DNA of 6,693 nt from the NCBI GenBank assembly GCA_003353825.1, contig PIVW01000325.1, forward strand, positions 1 through 6,693, read 5' to 3'. The notes beneath the pieces are model-generated. The model ran no database searches. It was given only the letters and a program-made list of their open reading frames with translations, and had not been told where the DNA came from. Both the position numbers and the translations under genes were made by a program. The stretch is from Chloroflexota bacterium. GTDB lineage: Bacteria; Chloroflexota; Anaerolineae; J102. Within the stretch, counting starts at the first letter, position 1. Each line of letters begins with the position of its first letter. Below, piece by piece: positions 1 through 6,128 of the stretch.

Positions 1-542
1 TCTTCATCCGCCCGTACCAGCATGAATTGTTCTGAGCGCATGTAAGGAGCAGAGAAATCGACCTGTTCGGCTCGCTCTTCCGTGATCGTGATCCCGTCCA
101 TCCCTACATCGAACTGGCCTTGGCGCACCGCTTCGATCATGGTATCCCAAGAAGTCACCTGCCAGTCGACCGTGCAATTCAGGCGGTCGCAGATCCTATT
201 GACAACATCATATTCCCAGCCGACCGCTTCACCCGAGGCAGGGTCTACGTAGTTCAAGGGCACATAGTCGTTGCCGGTGACGGCTAAGATGGTCTGCCCA
301 CCTAGATCGGGTAGGGGGCCGGCCATATCGGTTGGCTCAGATTCTGATGCTGGCTCCTCAACCGCTTCCTCTGCAGGCTCTTCGACTGCTTCTTCAACGG
401 GCTCTTCCACCGGAGCTTCGCTGGGCTCTGGTTCAGTTGCCGGTGCTTCAGGTTGAGGCGCGGGGGCCGTGGTGGTTGCACAGGCGGCAACGATCAGGCT
501 AAATAGCACCAGGACGGTGATTAAGCTAAACGTTTTCTTCAT
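1..542 (-). CDS. ABC transporter substrate-binding lipoprotein, amino-acid type (SBP_bac_3), 3' end outside window
   Basis: Reading from the ATG at 542 gives 180 residues with no stop before the window edge, so the C-terminal part is missing. Seen: residues 1-21 form a lipoprotein signal peptide (MKKTF, hydrophobic core, lipobox VAAC with Cys21). A Pro/Glu-rich linker runs about 26-72. A type 3 solute-binding domain starts near 80. Its marks are GWEYDVVNRIC (108-118), DVGMDGITITEER (145-157) and QVDFSAPYM (160-168). In this family the Arg of ITxER (here R157) binds the ligand carboxylate. Cys118 and Cys123 could form a disulfide. Known role of the family: a lipid-anchored receptor outside the cytoplasmic membrane that delivers polar amino acids or similar small ligands to an ABC importer. 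The permease and ATPase are not in the window but would be expected to the left. The start is fixed by the signal peptide and an upstream GGAGGAGA. It has its own promoter. The exact ligand cannot be told. Confidence 0.93.
   Translation of the reverse strand, partial: MKKTFSLITVLVLFSLIVAACATTTAPAPQPEAPATEPEPSEAPVEEPVEEAVEEPAEEAVEEPASESEPTDMAGPLPDLGGQTILAVTGNDYVPLNYVDPASGEAVGWEYDVVNRICDRLNCTVDWQVTSWDTMIEAVRQGQFDVGMDGITITEERAEQVDFSAPYMRSEQFMLVRADE
353..412 (-). repeat. 12-bp tandem repeat coding an acidic Glu/Pro linker
   Basis: Five consecutive 12-bp units (353-364, 365-376, 377-388, 389-400, 401-412) of the type GCTCTTCNACNG on the plus strand differ at a few bases each. On the coding strand they specify a four-residue period of the form xVEE/xxEE (residues about 44-63 of the lipoprotein). 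This gives a flexible, strongly negative tether between lipid anchor and binding domain. Units keep the reading frame, so copy-number change would only alter linker length. Confidence 0.8.
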
Positions 543-552
543 GATGGAATTG

Positions 553-560
553 TCTCCTCC
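553..560 (-). promoter_or_regulatory. Ribosome binding site of the substrate-binding lipoprotein
   Basis: On the minus strand GGAGGAGA lies 10 nt before the ATG at 542. It is a strong Shine-Dalgarno match, and it agrees with the signal peptide in fixing this start. Confidence 0.75.
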
Positions 561-605
561 GACAAGTTAGTTCAGATACTTCATCGTTAGTGCTTCACCC
601 TTGAC

Positions 606-634
606 ATTATACCCGACGCTGATGGGCTGATCAA
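606..634 (-). promoter_or_regulatory. Sigma70-type promoter for the substrate-binding lipoprotein
   Basis: On the minus strand a TTGATC (-35, 634-629) is followed after exactly 17 bp by a perfect TATAAT (-10, 611-606). Transcription would start near 599, leaving a leader of about 57 nt before the ATG at 542. The -10 is consensus and the -35 keeps the TTGA core, making this the best promoter match I found in the window. It implies that the transport gene can be transcribed independently of the five-gene cluster upstream. Confidence 0.75.
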
Positions 635-651
635 TGCGGGGGTCGCTAGCG

Positions 652-667
652 GGTCTACAAGTAGATC
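652..667. promoter_or_regulatory. 16-bp near-palindrome upstream of the promoter
   Basis: GGTCTACAAGTAGATC is symmetric except for one G-T position. It sits 17 bp upstream of the -35 hexamer at 634-629. It could be an activator or repressor site for the substrate-binding gene, or a small hairpin at the end of the upstream operon transcript. No T-run follows it, so a rho-independent terminator is unlikely. Function not known. Confidence 0.35.
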
Positions 668-676
668 GACATCCCA

Positions 677-711
677 CATTCTTAAATCTTTGATCTTTAA
701 TCCTCAGATCT
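677..711. repeat. Heptanucleotide tandem repeat, right after the five-gene cluster
   Basis: Plus-strand units CATTCTT, AAATCTT, TGATCTT, TAATCCT and CAGATCT follow each other with a strict 7-bp period, ending in the stop codon of the membrane protein gene (710-712). The same kind of unit (consensus YAATCTT) is present at 5358-5378 upstream of the cluster. Copies are degenerate. No hairpin potential was seen. Confidence 0.55.
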
Positions 712-1813
712 AGACCGTAGCAAAGTGCAGTACCTTTTTTGGCAAGATATACCAGCGCCGGTAGCTAAGGATAAGCAGCAGCAAGCCGAACTGAAAGAGT
801 GTCGGCAGGATTGCCGTAAACTGGTCGAGGTAAAATGTGAGAAGTTGGATCGCTGTCAAAGACAAGACGACAGCCGCCAGAGCCAGGACACTGCCCCGGC
901 GCTCGTTGCCTCGTAGTAAAAAATAGACGGCAAGGACTGCGATTACGCTAACGCACGCCTCAAGAGTAAAGCGAACAAAGTAGATATTAACATCTGTGAC
1001 ATCTGTACTGAGTGCTTCTGTTGCAAGCCTTGCTAGATAGGATTGTGTGGTCTGTACAGGTGCGATCACCACCCAGGACAGGCCGGCAATCACGGTAATC
1101 GCACTGAGGGCGATGATGATCAGCCCGGCGACAATGGCAAGCCTGTGGTATCTATGTCCGAGTCTCAAGCCCCAGGTTCTCGATAGTGCAGTTGCGCGCT
1201 GCACGAATGTTGGCTCGCGGTCTCGAATTGGCAAATCGACTTCTTCAACATATGACTGCAGAGCATCGGCCAACTGGGCGATATAAGGCTCTTCCGACTC
1301 AGAAGCATCGGTCAGGCGGCTATTGAGTAGCTCGAGATCCCTTGTATCAAAATCACCGTAAATCGCCTCTTGAATATCTTCTAGCGCCCTGATGATCGAC
1401 CGCTCAGGATCATTTGCCTCGGGTTTGCGCACGAGCAGATATAGAACGACAGTTAGGAGGAAAAAGCCATAGATGATGGGAGCTGCGGCGGGAAAGAAAT
1501 AGTCGTTATTCTGTGTGATAAATTTACCGACCTCATCGATAAAGAGACCGATGCCCACACCGGTGAGAATAGCTGCCATCCTCAGAGTCCGGGGATTGTC
1601 GAAGATGAGAACGAGCAGGATGGCGATAAACAAGCCCAATCCCCCCCATAACAGATGGGCAATGTGCAAGCTGCTGCTGCCTAGTTGAGGATAGCCGGTC
1701 AGTTGTAAAAAGAGGCGGACGAGTATTATGGTGGCGGCGAAGGACACCAACGAGATCAACAAATAGGTGTCTGCTTCGTCGCGCTCGATGACAAGGGGTC
1801 GTGTTCGTGTCAT
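710..1813 (-). CDS. Polytopic membrane protein with intramembrane HxxH and FIDEVGKF motifs, function unknown
   Basis: 367 residues with about eight predicted membrane segments: roughly 17-37, 50-71, 78-98, 108-128, 225-250, 283-300, 307-328 and 335-350. A soluble helical, charged stretch (130-222) splits them into a four-helix N-terminal and a four-helix C-terminal half. The most distinctive part is residues 50-107. HIAHLLWGG opens segment 2, then GVGIGLFIDEVGKFIT (85-100) and NDYFFPAAAPIIYGFF follow. His50, His53, Asp93, Glu94 and Lys97 are unusual inside or at the edge of membrane helices and may form a metal or ion site (inference). From memory this block recurs in uncharacterised membrane proteins of Actinobacteria and Chloroflexota; I know no function. 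It is the last gene of the five-gene cluster, 24 nt after the HEAT-like gene. ATG start at 1813 has no clear Shine-Dalgarno, so it may be translated by coupling. Confidence 0.85.
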   Translation of the reverse strand: MTRTRPLVIERDEADTYLLISLVSFAATIILVRLFLQLTGYPQLGSSSLHIAHLLWGGLGLFIAILLVLIFDNPRTLRMAAILTGVGIGLFIDEVGKFITQNNDYFFPAAAPIIYGFFLLTVVLYLLVRKPEANDPERSIIRALEDIQEAIYGDFDTRDLELLNSRLTDASESEEPYIAQLADALQSYVEEVDLPIRDREPTFVQRATALSRTWGLRLGHRYHRLAIVAGLIIIALSAITVIAGLSWVVIAPVQTTQSYLARLATEALSTDVTDVNIYFVRFTLEACVSVIAVLAVYFLLRGNERRGSVLALAAVVLSLTAIQLLTFYLDQFTAILPTLFQFGLLLLILSYRRWYILPKKVLHFATV

Positions 1814-1837
1814 GATGAATCTGATGCTGAGACTTGG

Positions 1838-2752
1838 CTAGTTTCGGTTTGAATCCAGCCAAGTTAGCAGCTCTAATATCTGAGGATCCATATCGTACAA
1901 TGACAATGACTCACGAAGTAGATCTAACTTCTGCCTGTCGTATTCGACGCTTGCTGACTGAACGATCAAATCGGTCAACGCTTGTTGGCGAGCAGAGAGC
2001 ATGGTGATAACCAGATATTGGTAGACATCCAAATCGGCGGCGCTAAGCAGTGAATCAGCCAGATACTCCAATGCCAAAGGTCCTGAATCATGTTGGATGA
2101 GCAGATCAAATAAGCCGATGCGAACGATGCTAATCTCTGACTCTTGATATTGTTCCACTATTCCTGGTATCAGTGCTTCTGGACAGTTGGTAAGGCTTCG
2201 CAAGCATTCTGATACGACTTCGGGTACGGCTTCGCCGGTCGCCTGCATGGCATAGGCATACAGGGTGACCATCTGATTTTGGGTTGCGAGCACCTTGGTA
2301 GCGACTAGTGCTGGTTCGCCTGACATGGGATCGGTTTCGCCGTCAACCAGGAGGCGAGCGGCGTGATAGGCAGCCAACTCATCATCCAATTCATTGAGGA
2401 TGACAATGGCGCCGGCGCGAAGTAGTTTAGCTTCTTCCTGGAAACCGGGCGGGAGATGTTCATAGGTCGAAACAGCGTCCAATAATAATGGGACGTCAGA
2501 CAGTGTGGTAACGGGACGCAGCGCTCGTAAGATGGCATGCCGCATGTAGGCGCCGGGATCACGGTTGGGACCGTGGCTGGCATAATAGGTGTAGAGTTTG
2601 ACCAGTGAATCATGCGCTTCGGGCGTAGGGTATTCTATCAGGATATCGATGGCGGCAAGCTGCGTGTCACGACGCTGTTTTGGTGTGAGATACGTTATTG
2701 CCTGGGCAGTTCGTTCTGTTGTATCAGAGATATCACGTAATGAGATTGTCAT
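1838..2752 (-). CDS. HEAT/ARM-like all-helical repeat protein, function unknown
   Basis: 304 residues, no signal peptide and no membrane segment, so cytoplasmic. Leu/Ala-rich amphipathic helices come in pairs along the whole length, for example about 70-95 (YMRHAILRALRP and following), 106-136, 147-170, 177-202 and 207-235. This is the look of an alpha-solenoid of degenerate HEAT-type repeats, a protein-binding scaffold. No catalytic motif was found. The start codon overlaps the stop of the upstream repeat protein (ATGA, 2749-2752), which argues for translational coupling and a joint role. The next gene is a membrane protein. A plausible but unproven job is to bind that protein's soluble loop or the small beta-repeat protein. 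Fold assignment is by eye from helix pattern and could be another helical repeat class. Confidence 0.82.
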   Translation of the reverse strand: MTISLRDISDTTERTAQAITYLTPKQRRDTQLAAIDILIEYPTPEAHDSLVKLYTYYASHGPNRDPGAYMRHAILRALRPVTTLSDVPLLLDAVSTYEHLPPGFQEEAKLLRAGAIVILNELDDELAAYHAARLLVDGETDPMSGEPALVATKVLATQNQMVTLYAYAMQATGEAVPEVVSECLRSLTNCPEALIPGIVEQYQESEISIVRIGLFDLLIQHDSGPLALEYLADSLLSAADLDVYQYLVITMLSARQQALTDLIVQSASVEYDRQKLDLLRESLSLYDMDPQILELLTWLDSNRN

Positions 2753-3138
2753 GTAGATGTTTCTTCCAAGATGGGCATCACCAAAAGTAAATAGGCTGCA
2801 GCGCCCTGAGCGACGACAAAGGGTTTTTCAATTCGAGCGACGTAGTCATCACCGGCCCAGGCCACTGCGCGATACATACGCCCATCTTCCCTGATGTTGC
2901 CAACGTGGTCGTCAGGGCCCAGGTCACTGCGATAAATCCTGCCACCTTCTAACTTGACATAACCTGTCTTTTTATCAGGCCCAAGTTTTGAAGCATAGAC
3001 CTTACCCGATTCAAGATCGACGCGCCCAACATATTCGTCTGGCCCAAAACGGTGTTTGTAGACCTTGCCATCCTCGTTGACATGGCCTAGCAGGTCGTCG
3101 GCTGCCAGTGATTTGTGAAGATAGATGTTGCTACTCAT
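2749..3138 (-). CDS. Small protein of five 21-residue beta-type repeats, function unknown
   Basis: 129 residues. Residues 3-106 consist of five consecutive units of 20-21 residues. Each has the form [KR]-[VI]-Y-x4-G-P-D-x3-G-x-[VI]-x3-x-G. The tyrosines fall at 6, 27, 48, 69 and 89, GPD at 32, 53 and 74, and the G-x-V/I step at 18, 38, 59 and 80. The first and last units are more divergent (no GPD; the last has AGDDYVARI). Each unit looks like a beta-hairpin with turns at the Gly/Asp positions. Five equal units suggest a closed, five-bladed small beta structure (inference). The C-terminus (108-124) is hydrophobic (AAAYLLLVMPIL) and may be a membrane or partner contact. No signal peptide. AGGGA (3150-3146) stands 7 nt before the ATG, supporting the start. 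It lies 40 nt after the peptidase and overlaps the HEAT-like gene by 4 nt. Binding partner unknown. Confidence 0.85.
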   Translation of the reverse strand: MSSNIYLHKSLAADDLLGHVNEDGKVYKHRFGPDEYVGRVDLESGKVYASKLGPDKKTGYVKLEGGRIYRSDLGPDDHVGNIREDGRMYRAVAWAGDDYVARIEKPFVVAQGAAAYLLLVMPILEETST

Positions 3139-3145
3139 GGATTTA

Positions 3146-3150
3146 TCCCT
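3146..3150 (-). promoter_or_regulatory. Ribosome binding site of the five-repeat protein
   Basis: AGGGA on the minus strand, 7 nt before the ATG at 3138, lies in the 40-nt gap after the peptidase stop codon. Spacing is right for a Shine-Dalgarno and supports this start over later ones. Confidence 0.55.
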
Positions 3151-3178
3151 GACGGGGACTGGGCGTCACGTCTGTGCT

Positions 3179-4747
3179 TTATTCGATGGGGTGGGGTACT
3201 GTTTCGCCATAAAGCCAATCGCTTAGGACATGTTCTGCTTCGTTGCCGCCCAATTCGCAAGCGACAGCAAGAAAATCGGCAGTACTGGCTGATCCTTTTC
3301 GAAATCGTTGGTAGTACGTACGCAGTATATCAAAAAACAGGTCATCGCCCACGGTTTTTCGCAGAGCGTGCAGGGAATACGCGCCTCTAAAATAGCTACT
3401 TAACCCGAACAGATCCTCTTTTTCGGGCAGCGCCGGTGGACCTGCCCCCTGGCTGCTAATCATGGCGTAGACACCGGCCATGGCCTGGTCCAACGGTTGT
3501 ACTCCGCTGTGGTCCAGCCATAGTAGCGAGAAGTATTGGGCAAACCCTTCGTTGAGCCAGATATCTTGCCATGTGGCCGGCGATACATCGTTGCCGAACC
3601 AGGAGTGGCTGACTTCGTGCATGACGGTTTCGGGGCGGTTGGCGCCTAGGGCGCCGAAGGTGGATAATGTTTGTGTTTCTAGCGCCCAACCGGCCGGCTC
3701 TGTGAGCAACACAACGCCGTACTCGTCAAAGGGGTAGGGGGCTATCAACCTTTCCATGAACTCAATCATGTCTGGGGTATCGTCGAAACCTGGGCGCACC
3801 TCTGTAGAAAGGCTGCTGGGGAAATAGTTGCGGATGGGGACGGCGCCAGGGGTTGAGCCAGTTTCCACATCATAGGCGCCGATGTGCACAGTTGCCAGGT
3901 AACTGGCCATGGGCTGGTCCATCGCCCAGACATAGGTGGTGTACCCATCCTTCGGAACTCTCTCAACCAGCACACCATTGCTAACGACTTCGTACGGTTC
4001 AGGTACCGTGATTTTAAATGTGTAGGCAGCTTTATCGCTGGGGTGGTTATTGTGTGGGAACCAGTTCATGGCGCCGGATGGCTCGGAGACTACAAAACTG
4101 CCCCCTGTCTGTGGTTGCCAGCCCAGGACGATGGGTGCGGAAGCGTCCTGGATGGTCTCGGGCGTGCCAGCGTATACGATATTCGTCTTGAACCGATCCC
4201 CTGCGAGCAGTACCTGTGCAGGTGTGATCGTCAGTTCCTGACCCTCTCTTGTAAATGCGGCGGGTCTATCATCGATGGTCACGTCTGTCAGCTCCAGGCC
4301 AACGAGATCCAGGTTGAACGCACTCAGGTTTTGTGTAGCAACCGCTTCGAGTGTGACGATTCCGCTGATGTGATTGCTGGCAGGATCAGCATCGATATCG
4401 ACAGTGTAATGGTCCACATCATATCCGCCGTTGCCCAGGAGGGGGTAGAGGGAATCGCCAACACCCGGGGCTCCAGGAGAAGCTATCACAGGTGTTTCCT
4501 CCGGTTCAATAGTTGCAGAATTTTGGGCATCTGTCTTTGATTCAGACTCTGGAGACGCCTCTTGAACTCGTGGGGCTTTATGTTCATGCTCGCCTGCAAT
4601 GCCGGATTTCTCCAATATGGTAGGTTCTTGTATCTCTGGCGTTTGTGCCTGCAGTTCCACCTCAACTTCAGGCGGTGGCGCAACACAGCTAGTAAGCAGT
4701 GTCACAAATAGCAGGACGAGACCAAATCTAACTTGTAGTTGTTTCAT
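3179..4747 (-). CDS. M1-type zinc metallopeptidase lipoprotein
   Basis: 522 residues from the preferred ATG. Residues 1-21 are a lipoprotein signal (MKQLQVRFG, core, lipobox LTSC with Cys21). A Glu/Pro/Ser-rich linker runs to about 95. Then comes the N-terminal beta domain of the M1 (gluzincin) family with DVDHYTVDI and GAMNWFPHNNHPSDKAAYTF (225-244). The catalytic domain has LETQ (356-359) in the place of the GAMEN exopeptidase motif. The zinc site is HEVSH (377-381) with E400 in WLNEGFA, with the correct 18-residue gap. Y452 in YFRGA is the likely catalytic tyrosine. Known family role: hydrolysis of peptides by zinc-activated water. Here it would act outside the membrane, lipid-anchored. 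It is far shorter than full aminopeptidase N because the large C-terminal helical domain is absent, so substrate type (aminopeptidase or other) is open. A TTG at 4762 would overlap the upstream stop, but the ATG at 4747 has GAGGA 8 nt before it and gives a normal signal peptide. Confidence 0.95.
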   Translation of the reverse strand: MKQLQVRFGLVLLFVTLLTSCVAPPPEVEVELQAQTPEIQEPTILEKSGIAGEHEHKAPRVQEASPESESKTDAQNSATIEPEETPVIASPGAPGVGDSLYPLLGNGGYDVDHYTVDIDADPASNHISGIVTLEAVATQNLSAFNLDLVGLELTDVTIDDRPAAFTREGQELTITPAQVLLAGDRFKTNIVYAGTPETIQDASAPIVLGWQPQTGGSFVVSEPSGAMNWFPHNNHPSDKAAYTFKITVPEPYEVVSNGVLVERVPKDGYTTYVWAMDQPMASYLATVHIGAYDVETGSTPGAVPIRNYFPSSLSTEVRPGFDDTPDMIEFMERLIAPYPFDEYGVVLLTEPAGWALETQTLSTFGALGANRPETVMHEVSHSWFGNDVSPATWQDIWLNEGFAQYFSLLWLDHSGVQPLDQAMAGVYAMISSQGAGPPALPEKEDLFGLSSYFRGAYSLHALRKTVGDDLFFDILRTYYQRFRKGSASTADFLAVACELGGNEAEHVLSDWLYGETVPHPIE

Positions 4748-4755
4748 CAAGTGGT

Positions 4756-4760
4756 TCCTC
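4756..4760 (-). promoter_or_regulatory. Ribosome binding site deciding the peptidase start
   Basis: GAGGA on the minus strand ends 8 nt before the ATG at 4747-4745. It overlaps the stop codon of the upstream oxidoreductase (4759-4761), a typical arrangement in a coupled operon. The alternative TTG at 4762-4760 would have no usable Shine-Dalgarno, so the ATG is preferred. Confidence 0.65.
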
Positions 4761-5253
4761 AATCCCTGCCACTTCGAGGTGTTAGCTCTACCAATGGGAT
4801 GATATCACGTCCCAGCTCGTAATAATCTTCATCACTGCCATCGACACGGTAACCACAGATACGCATCAGCTCCTTAGCGGCACGTGGGTTACGGTGGGCA
4901 TAGTCGACCATCGCCCGTCCCGAAGCCTCAGTTTCCAGGGGCCTTGCCAGCATGTCCTGTTTGCTACGCCCTACCTCGATACTTACTTCAGGCGACTTCT
5001 TAATGTTTCTGAACCAATCTGATGTTGGACCGAAGCCGGACGCGATCATGTATGTACCAGCTTTTTCGTCACGTGAGACGACTTCCAAGACAGTCTGGCG
5101 AGGCAATCCGCTATTGCGGCCGCTGTGATGGAGCAGTAAAAACCGCCCCCCCATAAGCCAGCCCAACTTCAGGCGATATATCCAGATGGGTGCACGCCAA
5201 AGCAAGCGGCTGCATCCCTTGGGTGGTTTTGCTTCTCCAATCTTCTCAGGCAT
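4759..5253 (-). CDS. Deazaflavin (F420)-dependent nitroreductase-family oxidoreductase (Ddn/F420H2 quinone reductase type)
   Basis: 164 residues, near the usual length (about 130-160) of the family. Recognisable blocks are GGRFLLLHHSGRNSGLPRQT (35-54), which matches the family's LLLTTTGRKSGQPRxTPL strand-turn, and IASGFGPTSDWFRNI (70-84) followed by SPEVSIEVG (87-95), matching the SKGG..HPxWYxNLxAxPEVxVxxG cofactor region. These build a small split-barrel that binds the deazaflavin F420; known members reduce quinones or nitro compounds with F420H2. The N-terminus (14-34) is partly hydrophobic and aromatic, perhaps membrane-associating, as in quinone-reducing members. AGAAGGG stands 7 nt before the ATG at 5253. 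It is the first gene of the five-gene cluster. The substrate is unknown, and the cofactor (F420 rather than FMN or haem) is assigned from family resemblance only. Confidence 0.9.
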   Translation of the reverse strand: MPEKIGEAKPPKGCSRLLWRAPIWIYRLKLGWLMGGRFLLLHHSGRNSGLPRQTVLEVVSRDEKAGTYMIASGFGPTSDWFRNIKKSPEVSIEVGRSKQDMLARPLETEASGRAMVDYAHRNPRAAKELMRICGYRVDGSDEDYYELGRDIIPLVELTPRSGRD

Positions 5254-5428
5254 AGAATTACCCTTCTGTCGCTTGGTCTGTCATTATCATGGGAGAACCA
5301 CTTGGATTGAGGTTGGAGAACGTTTGACTAGAGATTGGCACTCGGCATAACAACACTCAATCTTCAATCTTTAATCTTCATTACACAGAATCAACGGAAC
5401 CTGAATTCACGCGACCCGAACTGTCAAT
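5254..5428. other. Intergenic region upstream of the five-gene cluster
   Basis: 175 bp between the PAQR gene and the oxidoreductase, presumably holding the cluster promoter. The best -10 on the minus strand is GATAAT (5288-5283), with no convincing -35 at the right distance. Other structure: a 7-bp repeat run, an imperfect inverted repeat GATTGAGGTTG (5305-5315) with CAACACTCAATC (5351-5362), and CTGAATT/AATTCAG (5401-5407 with 5426-5432) overlapping the PAQR stop codon. None makes a textbook terminator because no T-run follows. Confidence 0.4.
5358..5378. repeat. Heptanucleotide tandem repeat upstream of the five-gene cluster
   Basis: Three exact-period units on the plus strand: CAATCTT (5358-5364), CAATCTT (5365-5371), TAATCTT (5372-5378). 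They are flanked by the decayed units CAACACT and CATTACA. The unit type matches the repeat at 677-711 on the far side of the cluster. Confidence 0.65.
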
Positions 5429-6112
5429 TCAGACTGGAATCAAAGTCGTAATGGCGAAATAATGTGAGATGCTGCCCCCCAACACAAACAAGTGCCAGAT
5501 GGTGTGGTTGTAGGGGAGCCTTTCCCAGGCATAGAATATGATGCCAAACATGTAAAAAGCACCGCCCAACAGGATGAAAAAGACGCCGGTAGGGGGGATG
5601 CTGTTGAAAATATCCTTGAGGGCGATCACTGCCATCCAACTCATGATCACGTAGAAGATCGTGGCCATGACCTCGAATCTTCCCAGAAAAAAGATCTTCC
5701 ACAAGATGCCCGCCAGCGCCATCGTCCAAATAACAACCAAGAGTGTCCAGCCTTTAGGGCTCTGTAGGCTGATCAGCAGGAATGGCGTGTAGGTGCCGGC
5801 AATGAAAACGTAAATGGCGGCGTGATCGACAGTGCGTAAAACGCGCTTAAGGCGGGGATTCTGAAATCCGTGGTATAGGGTGGAGGCCAGATAGAGAGTG
5901 ACGAGTGTGATGCCGTAAACACTGAAACCAACCAGACGCCAGGTATCGCCATACAGTGCTGCCATGACGATCAACGCTACAAGCCCGGCGATGCTGAGTG
6001 CAGCCCCAAAGCCGTGCGTTGCGCATGCGGCGATCTCGTCTTTTAGGGTATATACCGGTTCAGACCAGGTAGGGTTATCTTTGAATAGCCACATAGAAAT
6101 GAACGCACCCAT
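5429..6112 (-). CDS. trhA: PAQR / hemolysin III family seven-helix membrane protein
   Basis: 227 residues, the normal length of bacterial hemolysin III homologues, with seven predicted membrane helices (about 34-54, 61-80, 95-115, 120-140, 146-164, 175-195, 204-224). All three family signatures are present. EIAACATHGFG (26-36) precedes helix 1. STLYH (77-81) with D96-H97 in DHAAIYVFIAGTYTPF comes next, and HTIWH (203-207) in helix 7. In the superfamily the Ser, Asp and three His residues (here S77, H81, D96, H203, H207) form an intramembrane zinc site with proposed amidohydrolase-like activity. E. coli TrhA is linked to membrane lipid homeostasis, and the old 'hemolysin' name is weakly founded. 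The start is uncertain: ATG at 6112 and ATG at 6094 (residue 7) both lack a clear Shine-Dalgarno. It is separated from both neighbours by 150-plus bp and seems to be its own transcription unit. Confidence 0.95.
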   Translation of the reverse strand: MGAFISMWLFKDNPTWSEPVYTLKDEIAACATHGFGAALSIAGLVALIVMAALYGDTWRLVGFSVYGITLVTLYLASTLYHGFQNPRLKRVLRTVDHAAIYVFIAGTYTPFLLISLQSPKGWTLLVVIWTMALAGILWKIFFLGRFEVMATIFYVIMSWMAVIALKDIFNSIPPTGVFFILLGGAFYMFGIIFYAWERLPYNHTIWHLFVLGGSISHYFAITTLIPV

Positions 6113-6128
6113 TATGTCGTTGTTGGGG

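Noticed and set aside
271..456. Ser/Gly-rich plus-strand open frame (and another minus frame at 302-490)
   Set aside because: Both are shadows of the 12-bp repeats that code the acidic linker of the substrate-binding lipoprotein.
3884..4540. A 218-codon open frame on the plus strand
   Set aside because: It lies entirely opposite the M1 peptidase coding region, has irregular Cys-rich composition and no recognisable domain. The minus-strand frame has all catalytic motifs.
5283..5288. GATAAT as the -10 box of the five-gene cluster
   Set aside because: No acceptable -35 hexamer at 16-19 bp spacing, so it is mentioned only as part of the intergenic region.
5401..5432. Inverted repeat CTGAATT/AATTCAG as terminator of the PAQR gene
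   Set aside because: Only seven pairs with an 18-nt loop, overlapping the stop codon and with no T-run after it, so too weak to call a terminator.
5429..6112. Haemolysin toxin
   Set aside because: The 'hemolysin III' name is historical; the motifs are those of the PAQR zinc membrane family, for which a toxin role is poorly supported.
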